Under the pieces are notes generated by a model. It saw only the letters and a list, made by a program, of their open reading frames with translations. It had not been told where the DNA came from and searched no databases. Shown here piece after piece: positions 20,497 through 29,268 of a stretch of DNA of 64,000 nucleotides; the stretch's first letter is position 1, and each line of letters begins with the position of its first letter. Origin of the DNA: Alteromonas macleodii (GTDB lineage Bacteria; Pseudomonadota; Gammaproteobacteria; Enterobacterales; Alteromonadaceae); assembly GCF_903772925.1 (NCBI RefSeq), contig NZ_LR812090.1:62001-126000 (forward strand). The letters are read 5' to 3'. The position numbers and the translations under genes are program-made.

Positions 20497-20760
20497 ATCT
20501 GTCTCCAGGCAATGATGAATTTGTTTAAAATATAACTGGCCAGATTATAACGGTTAATTGGGGCTGAACAACTATTTGAGGCCAATTACCCATAAAAAGT
20601 AAGGATTTTTAACACTTATGCCAAGCCATCTAAAGAGATTTTAATAAATGAGTTGAAGCCAGCCCGTGGCGTCAGTATTATTACGCCCCGTTTGCAGCAT
20701 ACGTGCAGTCGCGTATTCCTTGTTGGAAACGCTCGGTGATTATCTCACTGGATCTACAAA

Positions 20761-20837
20761 CCGCCCTTAGCTCAGCTGGATAGAGCGCGGCCCTCCGGAG
20801 GCCGAGGTCAGAGGTTCGAATCCTCTAGGGCGGGCCA
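20761..20837 (+). tRNA. tRNA-Arg (anticodon CCG)
   Basis: The full cloverleaf is readable. The 7-bp acceptor stem is CCGCCCT with AGGGCGG and discriminator G; CCA is encoded at 20835-20837. The D-arm is AGCTCAGCTGGATAGAGC, the anticodon stem CGGCC/GGCCG carries loop CTCCGGA (anticodon CCG at 20795-20797), and the T-arm is AGAGG-TTCGAAT-CCTCT. It reads CGG arginine codons. No integrase or duplicated 3' end is seen next to it. Confidence 0.96.
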
Positions 20838-20960
20838 TTTCTTTCTGAAGCATTGTGCGTCTTTCAAGCCTATCCAACGTTAAAGTCATTCCAACGCATA
20901 GCAAAGTCGCTATACTGTTTTTCACTACTTCCATTTTTTCAAACGTATCAACGAGCCCTC

Positions 20961-22361
20961 ATGTCGCCTCAGTCTTTACGTCACCCTAGTTTTGCTCAGT
21001 CACTGGTTTGTTTTAGCGTTATTGTCGCGCTAATAGCGGGTGGGTTGTTTGGCCTAGGTATTAGCCTGCATGCGCTCATATTTGTATGTTTACTTTGGGC
21101 CGGTGTTAATGCGTTTAGTTTGGGGTACACATACCTACAAATCCGCGAATTAATGACCAGCGCATTAACCCGGGCCATGCCGGCAATTTATATCTTTATC
21201 CTTATAGGCATGGTTATCGCCAGCTTTATGCAAAGCGGCACTATCTCAACGTTAATTTATTACGGTTTAAGCTGGCTTAACCCGAGCATATTCTTAGCGG
21301 TGGGATTAATTTTGTGTGCGGTAATGTCGGTAGCTACGGGCACATCGTGGGGAACAGTGGGTACTATGGGCGTGGTACTAATGGGCATTGGCGCTGCCAT
21401 GAACATACCGCCTCCTATTGTGGCGGGCATGGTGGTATGCGGGGCAACCTTTGGCGATAAAATGTCTCCGGTTTCTGATACCACTAACCTTGCGGCCATG
21501 AGTGCGGGCACCAACCTTTATCGGCATATGTACGCCATGTTACTTACTACGCTGCCTAGTTTTCTTCTCACTTTCGTTATTTTCTTAGTAATAGGGTTCA
21601 GCTACGCAAACCAGAATTTAAATGTTGAACAGATAGTTGAAATTAAAGCAGCGCTTGCCAGCCACTATAACCTTGCACCTTATATAACACTGTTACCTCT
21701 AGTATTGCTTACAGTACTAAGCATTAAAAAAGTGCCGGCTGAAGTGACCATGTCGTGCAGTATTTTGCTTGCCGTTATCATCGCCATTTTCTACCAAGAT
21801 GCCAACACCGTTAACGTGCTTAACGCGCTTTGGGAAAACACCCCGCAAAATACGGGCATCGAGAATTTAGATGCGCTTTTAGGTAGGGGCGGTATCAGCA
21901 GTATGAGTTGGACGTTACTCCTTGCCTTAATGGCAATCGCATTAGGCGGAATATTACACGGAGCAGGCTTTTTATCGGCGCTGTTGGCCGGCATCATCAC
22001 TCGGGTAAAGCGCACGGCAACCTTAATTGCAGTGACTATAGCATCAGGTTTTTTAGGTAACCTAGCTATGGGCGAGGCCTACATCTCTATTATTCTAAAC
22101 TGCCAACTGTTTAAACCAAAATATGAACAGCAGAATCTTGACCGTGCCGTGTTATCACGGTCGGTAGAAGAGGGGGCAACCATGACCACAGGCCTTATTC
22201 CGTGGACAACCGCCGGTGCGTTCTACTCTGCCACCCTGGGCGTTGACGTACTCGACTATGCGCCCTATGCCTTTTTCAACTATTTGAATGGTATGGTTGC
22301 CGTTATCATGGCCGCATTGGGGGTAGGCTTATTGAAAGGGAATCAAAATACAAAAAAGTAA
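20961..22361 (+). CDS. nhaC: Na+/H+ antiporter, NhaC family
   Basis: The 466-residue inner-membrane protein has about eleven hydrophobic helices and the NhaC signatures TGTSWGTVGTMG (near 130) and GATFGDKMSPVSDTTNLA. It exports Na+ in exchange for protons, as expected for a marine organism. The ATG at 20961 is preferred over an in-frame GTG at 20853, since the extra 36 residues would overrun the space just after the tRNA and are not typical. The ribosome binding site is weak. Confidence 0.88.
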   Translation: MSPQSLRHPSFAQSLVCFSVIVALIAGGLFGLGISLHALIFVCLLWAGVNAFSLGYTYLQIRELMTSALTRAMPAIYIFILIGMVIASFMQSGTISTLIYYGLSWLNPSIFLAVGLILCAVMSVATGTSWGTVGTMGVVLMGIGAAMNIPPPIVAGMVVCGATFGDKMSPVSDTTNLAAMSAGTNLYRHMYAMLLTTLPSFLLTFVIFLVIGFSYANQNLNVEQIVEIKAALASHYNLAPYITLLPLVLLTVLSIKKVPAEVTMSCSILLAVIIAIFYQDANTVNVLNALWENTPQNTGIENLDALLGRGGISSMSWTLLLALMAIALGGILHGAGFLSALLAGIITRVKRTATLIAVTIASGFLGNLAMGEAYISIILNCQLFKPKYEQQNLDRAVLSRSVEEGATMTTGLIPWTTAGAFYSATLGVDVLDYAPYAFFNYLNGMVAVIMAALGVGLLKGNQNTKK

Positions 22362-22428
22362 AGCATAGATGTAGGCAGTTTCTAAAAGCTGTTATTCCTC
22401 AATATATTGGGAAAGCTTATAGGTATTG

Positions 22429-23736
22429 CTAAATACGTTTGAGTCTCTTAAGCCGTTTTAAGCTTTGTTCGAAGATTGCGGACTGAATATGTTGCGGTAC
22501 TTGTTCGTTCATCCTTAGTTTCAATCTATCGATTGCGGCAGGAAGCTCTGTTACAAACTTTTGCATAATGTTTTGCATGCGCGTTGTGTCAAATCCATTG
22601 TTTTTCGCAGTTGCGAGAAAATGTCTGGGGAATATTTGATCAATTTTTCGCTTTTTACCTTTTGATGCATCAAGCCCCATTGCTAGGCTTAAACCTCTTA
22701 TATTTAGCCCCCGCTTTCCAACAAGAGGGTAGGCGGATAAAACATCGTAAAATGGTGTAAGTCGATATGTACCACCAGCATTAAGAAATATTGAAAAGTT
22801 TTTTGCATGGCCATCTGTAGCACCTATCAGCCACTGAAAAACTTGAAAGCGCATAAAGGTGTCACGATCGTCCAGCGCATTACTCGACCCCATTAACAAT
22901 GCCATTATTTCTTTAATACCCGGACCACCTTCAGCCTCGTACTTTATAGATGGTGATATGCCATGAGCCTGACACATGTCTTCTTGAGGAATACGCAGAA
23001 TTTTGCTTTTATCTGCAGTCCAACGACGGTCAAATCTTTCCACCGAAAGCGCTTTTACATCATCGATATTAATAATATCCACAGTGGGGACTGCAAATCC
23101 TACCTCTCTAGCTAATTCTAGGCATAGCCATTCGTTTTCCACGCTATCACTTAGGTCGAGCGTAAAGTCTGGGCCTTTTATTTCACCAATAGGTAATTTG
23201 ATTATATGAGTGGTGGGCGTAAAACCCTTGGGCACGCACCATTGTCCATTTTGCTGTAGAAGGGCGGTTTTCTCCTGTGCACCAGCCACTGATATTCTAA
23301 AATCCTCGTGTTCTGTCATACCTAAAGGCATATCGGACTTATAAGCGAGTAACAGAGATTTTAAGCGGTTATCACTTAATGGCTCATAATCTAACTTAGC
23401 AAACTTTCCTGGGGACTCAGCTGCTACTATTGTGAGGGCGCCAACACTGTCTCTGCCAATCTCTGCAAGTAAGTCGAACGGTCTATTTGACGCGGCGTTA
23501 AAGCGTTTAATTATACGTTCGCGAATACGTTTAGAGTCGGGAAGCAAGTTGTCGAAATAATTATAAACGTGTTCTGAAGTAATAGGTTGCTTTTGTAACG
23601 GTAACGAAAGCGACAGAGGGCGAGCTTTGGTATTAATCAACCATGACGGAACATATTTCAATTGATGAGCACCATCACTGCGCATGATTAACTCACCAAC
23701 ATGTTCTTGGTTCATATACAGCTGAAGCGTAGCCAT
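22429..23736 (-). CDS. hipA: HipA-family serine/threonine kinase toxin
   Basis: HipA phosphorylates glutamyl-tRNA synthetase (or a related target) and causes growth arrest and persistence. The 435-residue protein has the N-terminal HipA-N1 subdomain and then the kinase fold: SVAGAQEKTALL (glycine-rich loop), GATDGHAKNFSIF (catalytic loop) and TPFYDVLSAYP (metal-binding aspartate). All key motifs are intact, so it is probably active. It directly follows hipB with no gap (23736/23737). Confidence 0.92.
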   Translation of the reverse strand: MATLQLYMNQEHVGELIMRSDGAHQLKYVPSWLINTKARPLSLSLPLQKQPITSEHVYNYFDNLLPDSKRIRERIIKRFNAASNRPFDLLAEIGRDSVGALTIVAAESPGKFAKLDYEPLSDNRLKSLLLAYKSDMPLGMTEHEDFRISVAGAQEKTALLQQNGQWCVPKGFTPTTHIIKLPIGEIKGPDFTLDLSDSVENEWLCLELAREVGFAVPTVDIINIDDVKALSVERFDRRWTADKSKILRIPQEDMCQAHGISPSIKYEAEGGPGIKEIMALLMGSSNALDDRDTFMRFQVFQWLIGATDGHAKNFSIFLNAGGTYRLTPFYDVLSAYPLVGKRGLNIRGLSLAMGLDASKGKKRKIDQIFPRHFLATAKNNGFDTTRMQNIMQKFVTELPAAIDRLKLRMNEQVPQHIQSAIFEQSLKRLKRLKRI

Positions 23737-23976
23737 CTACCAATCCTCATTTTGCGATGTATGATGAGGGGTATTTGGCATGATGTTCATTGTTAGCCCT
23801 AAGGCCTGCAATATTTTAAAGACAGTTTGAATTTGACAGCGTTCGGGGTCGTTTTCGAAGTTAGATAGGGTGCTCTGTTTAACGCCAATGCGCTTTGCAA
23901 CCTCGGCTTGAGACCAGTTATTTTGATTTCTTACAAGCTTCAAATAATTAGCGAGTTGCTTTGAGTTATATATCAT
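23737..23976 (-). CDS. hipB: HipB-family HTH antitoxin
   Basis: The 79-residue Cro/C1-type DNA-binding protein (helix-turn-helix about residues 22-44; SQAEVAKRIGVKQSTLSNFE) neutralises HipA and represses the operon. The gene sits first in the pair, as in E. coli hipBA. The three TATCC-like palindromes just upstream at 23996-24069 match the known HipB operator consensus. Confidence 0.9.
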   Translation of the reverse strand: MIYNSKQLANYLKLVRNQNNWSQAEVAKRIGVKQSTLSNFENDPERCQIQTVFKILQALGLTMNIMPNTPHHTSQNEDW

Positions 23977-23995
23977 CAGCGCGGCCTATGTGCTC

Positions 23996-24069
23996 TATAC
24001 CCTCTAGCGGATATTATAAACATTATCCCCAGAAGGGGATAATGTCAATGTTATACCCTCTAAGGGATA
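23996..24069. promoter_or_regulatory. Three HipB operators at exact 28-bp spacing
   Basis: The E. coli HipB operator is TATCC-N8-GGATA. Three 18-bp sites fit here: 23996-24013 (TATAC-N8-GGATA, one mismatch), 24024-24041 (TATCC-N8-GGATA, exact) and 24052-24069 (TATAC-N8-GGATA, one mismatch). Start-to-start distance is 28 bases in both intervals. The first site begins 20 bases before the hipB ATG, so the array covers the promoter. Autorepression by HipB or HipBA is inferred from the known system. Confidence 0.85.
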
Positions 24070-24143
24070 AATGCATGAAGCGCTTTGTAATTAATAACAG
24101 AATGAATAGAACTACATATCTGGGTCTTTCACTCTCTTACTTA

Positions 24144-24563
24144 TTAGCCTTTTTTAGCATTCAACCAATGCTGGGCCAGCATGCCGACAATCATAGCACC
24201 TACAAACAACAGCACATCAGTTTGAAGCGAAGCAAACGCTACTACGGCAGGCCCTGGGCAAAAGCCGCTAATCCCCCAGCCAGTGCCAAAAGTCGCAGAG
24301 CCTAGAATTAGCTTTGTATCAATGGTTTTGCTGGTAGGAATATCAAACTTATTCGCAAGCAAGGGTTTGTTGCGCTTGCGCACCCAATACATGCCAGGTG
24401 CCGCCACTAAGATAGCGCCGCCCATTACAAAAGCTAACGTAGCATCCCAGTTGGCACTGAAGTCTAAAAAGTTCAGCACGCGGGCAGGGTTGCTCATACC
24501 CGATACAATAAGGCCAAAGCCAAATAAAAGCCCACAAATAAGCGAGGCGATAATTGCTCTCAT
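24144..24563 (-). CDS. YeeE/YedE-family (DUF6691-type) sulfur transport subunit
   Basis: The 139-residue protein has about four hydrophobic helices and the segment [16 protein letters not shown], whose cysteine is the conserved thiosulfate/sulfur relay residue of YeeE/YedE proteins. It is the second half of a two-gene version of this permease; the first half is the next gene on the same strand, ending 21 bases upstream. The pair is often found with sulfide- or polysulfide-handling genes, which are not present here. Confidence 0.85.
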   Translation of the reverse strand: MRAIIASLICGLLFGFGLIVSGMSNPARVLNFLDFSANWDATLAFVMGGAILVAAPGMYWVRKRNKPLLANKFDIPTSKTIDTKLILGSATFGTGWGISGFCPGPAVVAFASLQTDVLLFVGAMIVGMLAQHWLNAKKG

Positions 24564-24584
24564 AAGAATATGCTCCTCGGTAAT

Positions 24585-25010
24585 TTACAGGTGTCTGATG
24601 ATATTTGTGGTCACAATGGCAGCCGCCATAAAGGTAACGGTTGCCACAATAGAGCGGGGCGATAACCGAGATAGGCCAGCAACGCCATGGCCCGACGTAC
24701 ACCCAGAACCAAGGCGCGTACCAAAGCCCACTAACAAGCCAGCAACTACCAGCCATGCAGAGCTCATTTGGGTTTGAACCTGTAAATCGCCAATAAACAC
24801 CATGTACAGAACGGCAGACAAAACAATGCCGGCTATAAAGGCTAAGCGCCAGTAACGCTCAGCGCCATGCTGAGTCATTGCGCCAGCGGCAATACCTGAA
24901 ATACCTGCAATGCGGCCAAGCGTATACAATAAAAGTACCACTGACGAGCCTATAAGCAGCCCACCTGCCAAACCGGCTAGCGGCTCAAATGGTGTTGTTG
25001 TCCAGTTCAC
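24585..25010 (-). CDS. YeeE/YedE-family sulfur transport subunit
   Basis: The 141-residue protein has four hydrophobic helices and the motif [19 protein letters not shown], with the conserved cysteine of the YeeE/YedE thiosulfate-transporter family. The GTG at 25010 is chosen because AGGAG precedes it; an upstream in-frame ATG at 25067 would add 19 uncharacteristic residues. It is paired with the gene ending at 24144, and together they make up a complete channel. Confidence 0.85.
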   Translation of the reverse strand: MNWTTTPFEPLAGLAGGLLIGSSVVLLLYTLGRIAGISGIAAGAMTQHGAERYWRLAFIAGIVLSAVLYMVFIGDLQVQTQMSSAWLVVAGLLVGFGTRLGSGCTSGHGVAGLSRLSPRSIVATVTFMAAAIVTTNIIRHL

Positions 25011-25317
25011 TAATTCTTTCTCCTGAAACCTGCAAGGGTGCAAATTCTGCGAATTAATATAAATCAAATCTAATATTTATAATGGTAAGTTAAAGTCACA
25101 CAAATGTCTGTTAGTTCAGTCTTACAAATATGCTAAATCGTCGCTACCCACTTGCTTAACTTAACCTACCAATAACGCAATAGGCTATACGTAAAACCAT
25201 GCTCCAACGCCACATCAAAACATGTATTCCTCAATTCTGATAAACTGTTTAACAAGATTGCCCGTTTAAAGCTTCAACGCATAAGGCATCGATAAAAAAC
25301 AAAACAAAGGATCGTGT

Positions 25318-27078
25318 ATGAGTAGTAATACCCGAGATGCGGCCTCACCCAAGGCCACCATTAAACAGGAAAGCGCATTTAGCGTTATTGATAAGCCAAC
25401 CTTCTTTGGCTCTCTTATTCTTCTTCTTGCCGTCACCCTTCCTCTTATCATTTGGCCTGACCAGGGCGCACAATGGGTGGCAGCCGCCAAAGACTTCGTT
25501 ACCAGTAAACTCGGCGTGTTGTATCTTTTACTTGGAGTGGGTGCTGGTGGCTTCATGGTTTACATCATGTTTAGCGACATTGGCCAAATAAAATTGGGCG
25601 AGCCTGAAGAAAAGCCCGAGTTCTCACCTGTATCTTGGGCTGCCATGCTGTTTTGCGCAGGTATTGGGGCGTCTATCTTGTATTGGTCAATGATTGAGTG
25701 GGTGTACTACTACCAAGCCCCACCGTTTCATATAGAAGGCGAAACCCCAGAAGCTGCCAAATGGGCCGCGGCCTACGGTATATTTCACTGGGGCCCGCTA
25801 GCTTGGGCTATTTACCTTATTCCTGCAGTACCCATTGCTTACTTCTACTACGTGCGTAACCACAGCGTACTAAAAATATCCGAAGCCCTAATGCCGGTAA
25901 TAGGCGAGAAAATGGCCCACGGCTGGCTAGGTAAAATCATCGATATCAGCTTTATATTCGGCATGTTAGGCGGCGGGGCAACTACGCTTGGCTTGGCAGC
26001 ACCTATGATAAACGAAGGGGTACACGAACTCTTCGGGGTACCTAAATCGCTAACTACCCAAGTAATTGTGCTTGTAACCTGTACCGCCATATTCGGCTAC
26101 AGCGCGTATGTTGGACTTAAAAAAGGCATTAAGCTGCTGTCAGACATTAACTTTTGGCTGGCAGTTGGGTTGTTGCTGTTCATCTTTATTGTGGGCCCAA
26201 CGTTGTTTATGGCCAATACAGGATTAGATGCCCTGGGCCGAGTACTTAGCAACATTATAAAAATGGCCACATGGTTAGAACCCTTCGCCGAATTCAACGG
26301 TTTCGAAAACACCCATTTCCCCCAAGATTGGACCATATTCTACTGGGCATGGTGGCTGGTATTTGCACCTAGCGTAGGCTTATTTATAGCGCGTATTTCA
26401 AGAGGGCGCACCATTCGAACCATGGTGGCGGGCTCTATGTTTTTCGGCACCATGGGCTGCTTTTTATTCTTCATGGTAATGGGAAATTACGGCCTGTATT
26501 TACAGCTTTCAGGTGAACTAGACGTAGTCACCATACTTAACCAAGAAAGCCCAACCGCAGCCATTTTTGCCATGCTGCACACACTGCCTATGGACTACGT
26601 GGTTATCTTTGTATTTACCCTATTGGCGCTAATATTCACCGCCACTACCTTTGATTCTATTTCTTACATTCTGGCAGCCGTAGTGCAAAAAGAAGTAGAC
26701 GAAGAACCACTGCGCTGGAACCGCTTATTCTGGGCCTTTGCGCTATCTTTTATGCCTATTGTGCTTATGTTTGTTGGCGGGTTAGAAACACTACAAACCG
26801 CATCAATAATAGGGGGCGTACCGCTATTAGCTGTGGCTTTAATGCTGTGTATTGCCATAGTAAGGGCTGCTAATTACGACATGCGCTATCAGCCAGACTA
26901 TTCAGTAAAAGAAATTAACATTGGCGAGTTCCCAGACGACGACCCTTGGAGCGAAGAGGGCACGTGGGATATTGATGAGGAAGGCGAAGAAGAAGTGCCT
27001 ATTGCGGCCAAACCTAAACCTCGTGAACCAAAAGATCACATTGAAGGCGACCCGCACAGCAGGCCGTCGCGGTTGTAG
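25318..27078 (+). CDS. BCCT-family betaine/choline/carnitine transporter
   Basis: The 586-residue transporter has twelve predicted helices and imports quaternary-ammonium osmolytes or similar compounds with Na+ or H+. Family signatures are GAGIGASILYWSMIEW-like substrate-site residues and WAWWLVFAPSVGLFIARISRGRTIR (split here: WAWWLVFAPSV, then GLFIARISRGRTIR). A long acidic C-terminal tail (from about residue 530) follows the last helix. The last third of the coding sequence and its terminator recur twice downstream (32197-32380 and 35329-35665), marking this 3' end as the left boundary of the island. Substrate cannot be assigned. Confidence 0.93.
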   Translation: MSSNTRDAASPKATIKQESAFSVIDKPTFFGSLILLLAVTLPLIIWPDQGAQWVAAAKDFVTSKLGVLYLLLGVGAGGFMVYIMFSDIGQIKLGEPEEKPEFSPVSWAAMLFCAGIGASILYWSMIEWVYYYQAPPFHIEGETPEAAKWAAAYGIFHWGPLAWAIYLIPAVPIAYFYYVRNHSVLKISEALMPVIGEKMAHGWLGKIIDISFIFGMLGGGATTLGLAAPMINEGVHELFGVPKSLTTQVIVLVTCTAIFGYSAYVGLKKGIKLLSDINFWLAVGLLLFIFIVGPTLFMANTGLDALGRVLSNIIKMATWLEPFAEFNGFENTHFPQDWTIFYWAWWLVFAPSVGLFIARISRGRTIRTMVAGSMFFGTMGCFLFFMVMGNYGLYLQLSGELDVVTILNQESPTAAIFAMLHTLPMDYVVIFVFTLLALIFTATTFDSISYILAAVVQKEVDEEPLRWNRLFWAFALSFMPIVLMFVGGLETLQTASIIGGVPLLAVALMLCIAIVRAANYDMRYQPDYSVKEINIGEFPDDDPWSEEGTWDIDEEGEEEVPIAAKPKPREPKDHIEGDPHSRPSRL

Positions 27079-27216
27079 TTTTTAGTGGTTCAGTAATAAA
27101 GAGTGATTAAGCTGTAAAACAAAGCGCTGCCGATTGGCGGCGCTTTTTTCATTTTAAAGCCACACATTTCACTTTTACATAAAGTGCGGTGTGTTAACGT
27201 AACCGAGACCAGTAGC
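26817..27216 (+). repeat. BCCT 3'-end repeat, copy 1 (parent copy)
   Basis: This segment covers the end of the BCCT gene, its terminator and about 65 further bases. It is the only copy with an intact reading frame. Similarity to copy 3 runs over roughly the whole coding part plus terminator; similarity to copy 2 runs over 26864-26894 and 27064-27216. Past 27216 the sequences diverge. Confidence 0.85.
27121..27150 (+). terminator. Rho-independent terminator of the BCCT gene
   Basis: AAAGCGC-T-GCC pairs with GGC-G-GCGCTTT around a four-base loop, followed by a T run. The same hairpin is repeated at about 32286-32313 and, in altered form, at 35637-35664. Confidence 0.88.
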
Positions 27217-27281
27217 CTAGGTAGTACCGGCGCGACTTTAGTGTTCTCGCTTCGACCGCTTAAGAAATACTGTAAAGAGCC

Positions 27282-27307
27282 AAGCCTGCAGTAGGAGTTG
27301 CAGGCTT
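27282..27307 (-). terminator. Terminator of the lipoprotein operon
   Basis: AAGCCTGCA and TGCAGGCTT form a perfect 9-bp stem with an eight-base loop, 20 bases past the stop of the 27328-28326 gene. The T run on the minus strand is short, so efficiency is uncertain. Confidence 0.65.
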
Positions 27308-27327
27308 AGTTTGAATTGCTTGACTAT

Positions 27328-28326
27328 TTACTTTGTTAAGCTCTTTAAAGAGCTATTCCATTTACAGCCAAAGCCAGTGCATTCACCAGAAAGCATTACA
27401 ATCATGCCGCGTTTAATGCGTTCTACGCTATCACCTTCTACTTTAATGTAAGACTTACTGTTAAAAACATTGTCTTTGTCTACCATTTCGCCCGAAGCAA
27501 TCTTCACTAACTCACCATCAATTTCTTGATAAATAGCAACGGCAGCTTCTTCTTTCGCACCATGTAAACGGCCTAAGTTTGTTTCGAAGTATATTTCACC
27601 TTCGGCCTTTTTAGCTCCGGTGATCATACCTTGCGAGCTTACATACTTGCTCAGCGTGATATAGTCATCGTCACCTTTTACCAATAGGTCAGCAATAGCG
27701 CCCTTAATTGCGCCATTTATCATGCTTGTCTCGTCACATTTTTTGCTTGGCGGGTTTTCTTTTGAGCCGCTTTCTCTGCCAGTTAGGTTTACTGAAATAA
27801 TCTGTTTCATCGAAGGCAACGCGCGAATTTGAACATTTCCTTTCACTTTGCCTGTGTAGTCGCACTCGGCTGGGTAACGGATGGTTTCTCCGTCTTTGTT
27901 TTTGCGTGAGTCTGCTTTTTCGTATTCACTACTCCAAGAATAGTCTGTAATTGTCGGAATGATCAAAAACTTTGCTTCTACAGGTCCTTGGTAGGCTTCG
28001 TAGGTTTCTGATAAGTTTTCTTTTAACTGAATTTCATCAATGAAGCGTTGTGCTAGCTGTCGGTCTATAACTTCGGAACCACTTTCGTTAACAAACGCAG
28101 TCATATTGTCTACAAACATACTTTGAATGAATGACGGTACATCGCTTTTTACGCCTGGTGCAACTAAAAGCTTATTGCTTTGAACGTTGCCTGCATCAAT
28201 TGGTGTGCCAGGCAATGCTGGTATATTAAAATCAGGGTAAGTTGGCAACGCCGTTGGGGTAGTAGAGCTGCACGCTGTGATGGTAAGTGCAGCGGCTAAA
28301 CTAGTTAAGTAGTGTGCTTTTCTCAT
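27328..28326 (-). CDS. CsgG/FlgT-like outer-membrane lipoprotein (hypothetical)
   Basis: The 332-residue protein has a lipoprotein signal with lipobox LTITAC (Cys at residue 19). The middle (about 60-220) resembles CsgG-type periplasmic domains (LAQRFIDEIQ, FLIIPTITDY). The end (about 235-320) has the pattern seen in FlgT C-terminal domains (GRLHGAKEEAAVAIYQEIDGE is close to 20 residues of it). These assignments are by eye and tentative. It is last in a five-gene minus-strand cluster of secreted or lipid-anchored proteins that lies between BCCT repeat copies 1 and 2. Confidence 0.7.
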   Translation of the reverse strand: MRKAHYLTSLAAALTITACSSTTPTALPTYPDFNIPALPGTPIDAGNVQSNKLLVAPGVKSDVPSFIQSMFVDNMTAFVNESGSEVIDRQLAQRFIDEIQLKENLSETYEAYQGPVEAKFLIIPTITDYSWSSEYEKADSRKNKDGETIRYPAECDYTGKVKGNVQIRALPSMKQIISVNLTGRESGSKENPPSKKCDETSMINGAIKGAIADLLVKGDDDYITLSKYVSSQGMITGAKKAEGEIYFETNLGRLHGAKEEAAVAIYQEIDGELVKIASGEMVDKDNVFNSKSYIKVEGDSVERIKRGMIVMLSGECTGFGCKWNSSLKSLTK

Positions 28327-28347
28327 TCTCTCAGTACCTTTAGATTT

Positions 28348-29253
28348 TTATTTTAGTTTCACGCGTTGCAGTAACGCTTGCTCTGCTCTAGCAACAGACT
28401 CACTGCTAGATTTGAAAGAGGCGCCTTTTACTTTGAAAGAATCTTTAAATTGCAATGATTCCCTTTCATCAAAAACAAGGATTTCAGCGGTTAAAATGGT
28501 GAAGTGCGTCTCTTTAAACATTGAAGATTTGGCTTTTATATTAAACTGCACGCTCCCCGTGTTCTCACCTTTACTAACCACGTCAAATCCTTGCTTTTTC
28601 AACAGCGCTTTCGTTGAATTTTTTAGTGTGCTAGTTACAGGCTGTGAGAAGGTTAGGGTGTAACGGTTGCGCTTTTTGCAGCGTTTGTAAGTGCGGTCGA
28701 AAGTGTTAATAGTGCTGTTAAACTGGGTTTCAGCGCCATCTTCACTGCCAATGCCTATGTATGCTGGTATTAACTCGTTAAGCAGTGTTCTTTTATTTTC
28801 TTCATTACTTAACGTATAAAAACACGAAGGCGCGTAATAATTCTCAAATTCTTCAAGAATAAACTGTAAGTCACTGTTTATGGTATCGAGTTGATGTTTT
28901 ATAGCGCGTTTAACTTGCTCTCGTTCAACCCGTACAAGGACCTGCCAAAAATTATTCTTTTGGTTAGAATCAATGACCTCTACATTGGGTAGCTCTATAC
29001 CTCGACTCTCAGCTATTACTTGTGACTGAGCATCAACTTGGGTCCTATTAGACTGTTTTGTTTGGTTGATTTTGGTGCTTACGTTTACCCTTGTAGCCAG
29101 TTTCATCACGATATCTGCCATGGCCGCTTTTTGCGCGAGGTCGTAGCTGGTGTCGGTACCTATGCCATAAATGTATTTTTCTGAATCTGGCGGTAATTCA
29201 ACGGCCGTTGCGGAAGATACGGCAAACAGCAAAAGGTAAAGTAGTTGTCGCAT
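28348..29253 (-). CDS. LPP20-domain secreted protein (hypothetical)
   Basis: The 301-residue protein has a signal peptide (residues 1-17, ending ATA). An LPP20-type domain follows (about 25-135): GIGTDTSYDLAQKAAMADIV and later VRVEREQVKRAI. The C-terminal part, which contains a cysteine pair region (CFYTLSNEE, RCKKRNRY), is unassigned. It is separated by 21 bases from the lipoprotein gene downstream and 15 bases from the transglycosylase upstream, so it is part of one operon. Confidence 0.7.
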   Translation of the reverse strand: MRQLLYLLLFAVSSATAVELPPDSEKYIYGIGTDTSYDLAQKAAMADIVMKLATRVNVSTKINQTKQSNRTQVDAQSQVIAESRGIELPNVEVIDSNQKNNFWQVLVRVEREQVKRAIKHQLDTINSDLQFILEEFENYYAPSCFYTLSNEENKRTLLNELIPAYIGIGSEDGAETQFNSTINTFDRTYKRCKKRNRYTLTFSQPVTSTLKNSTKALLKKQGFDVVSKGENTGSVQFNIKAKSSMFKETHFTILTAEILVFDERESLQFKDSFKVKGASFKSSSESVARAEQALLQRVKLK

Positions 29254-29268
29254 TATCTAACCTCGACG

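Noticed and set aside
20761..20837. tRNA-Arg as an island insertion site
   Set aside because: No integrase and no repeated tRNA 3' end were found downstream; the genes after it look like ordinary chromosome.
24283..24777. Plus-strand open frame across the YeeE/YedE genes
   Set aside because: Its translation has no domain, and it overlaps two clear membrane-protein genes on the other strand.
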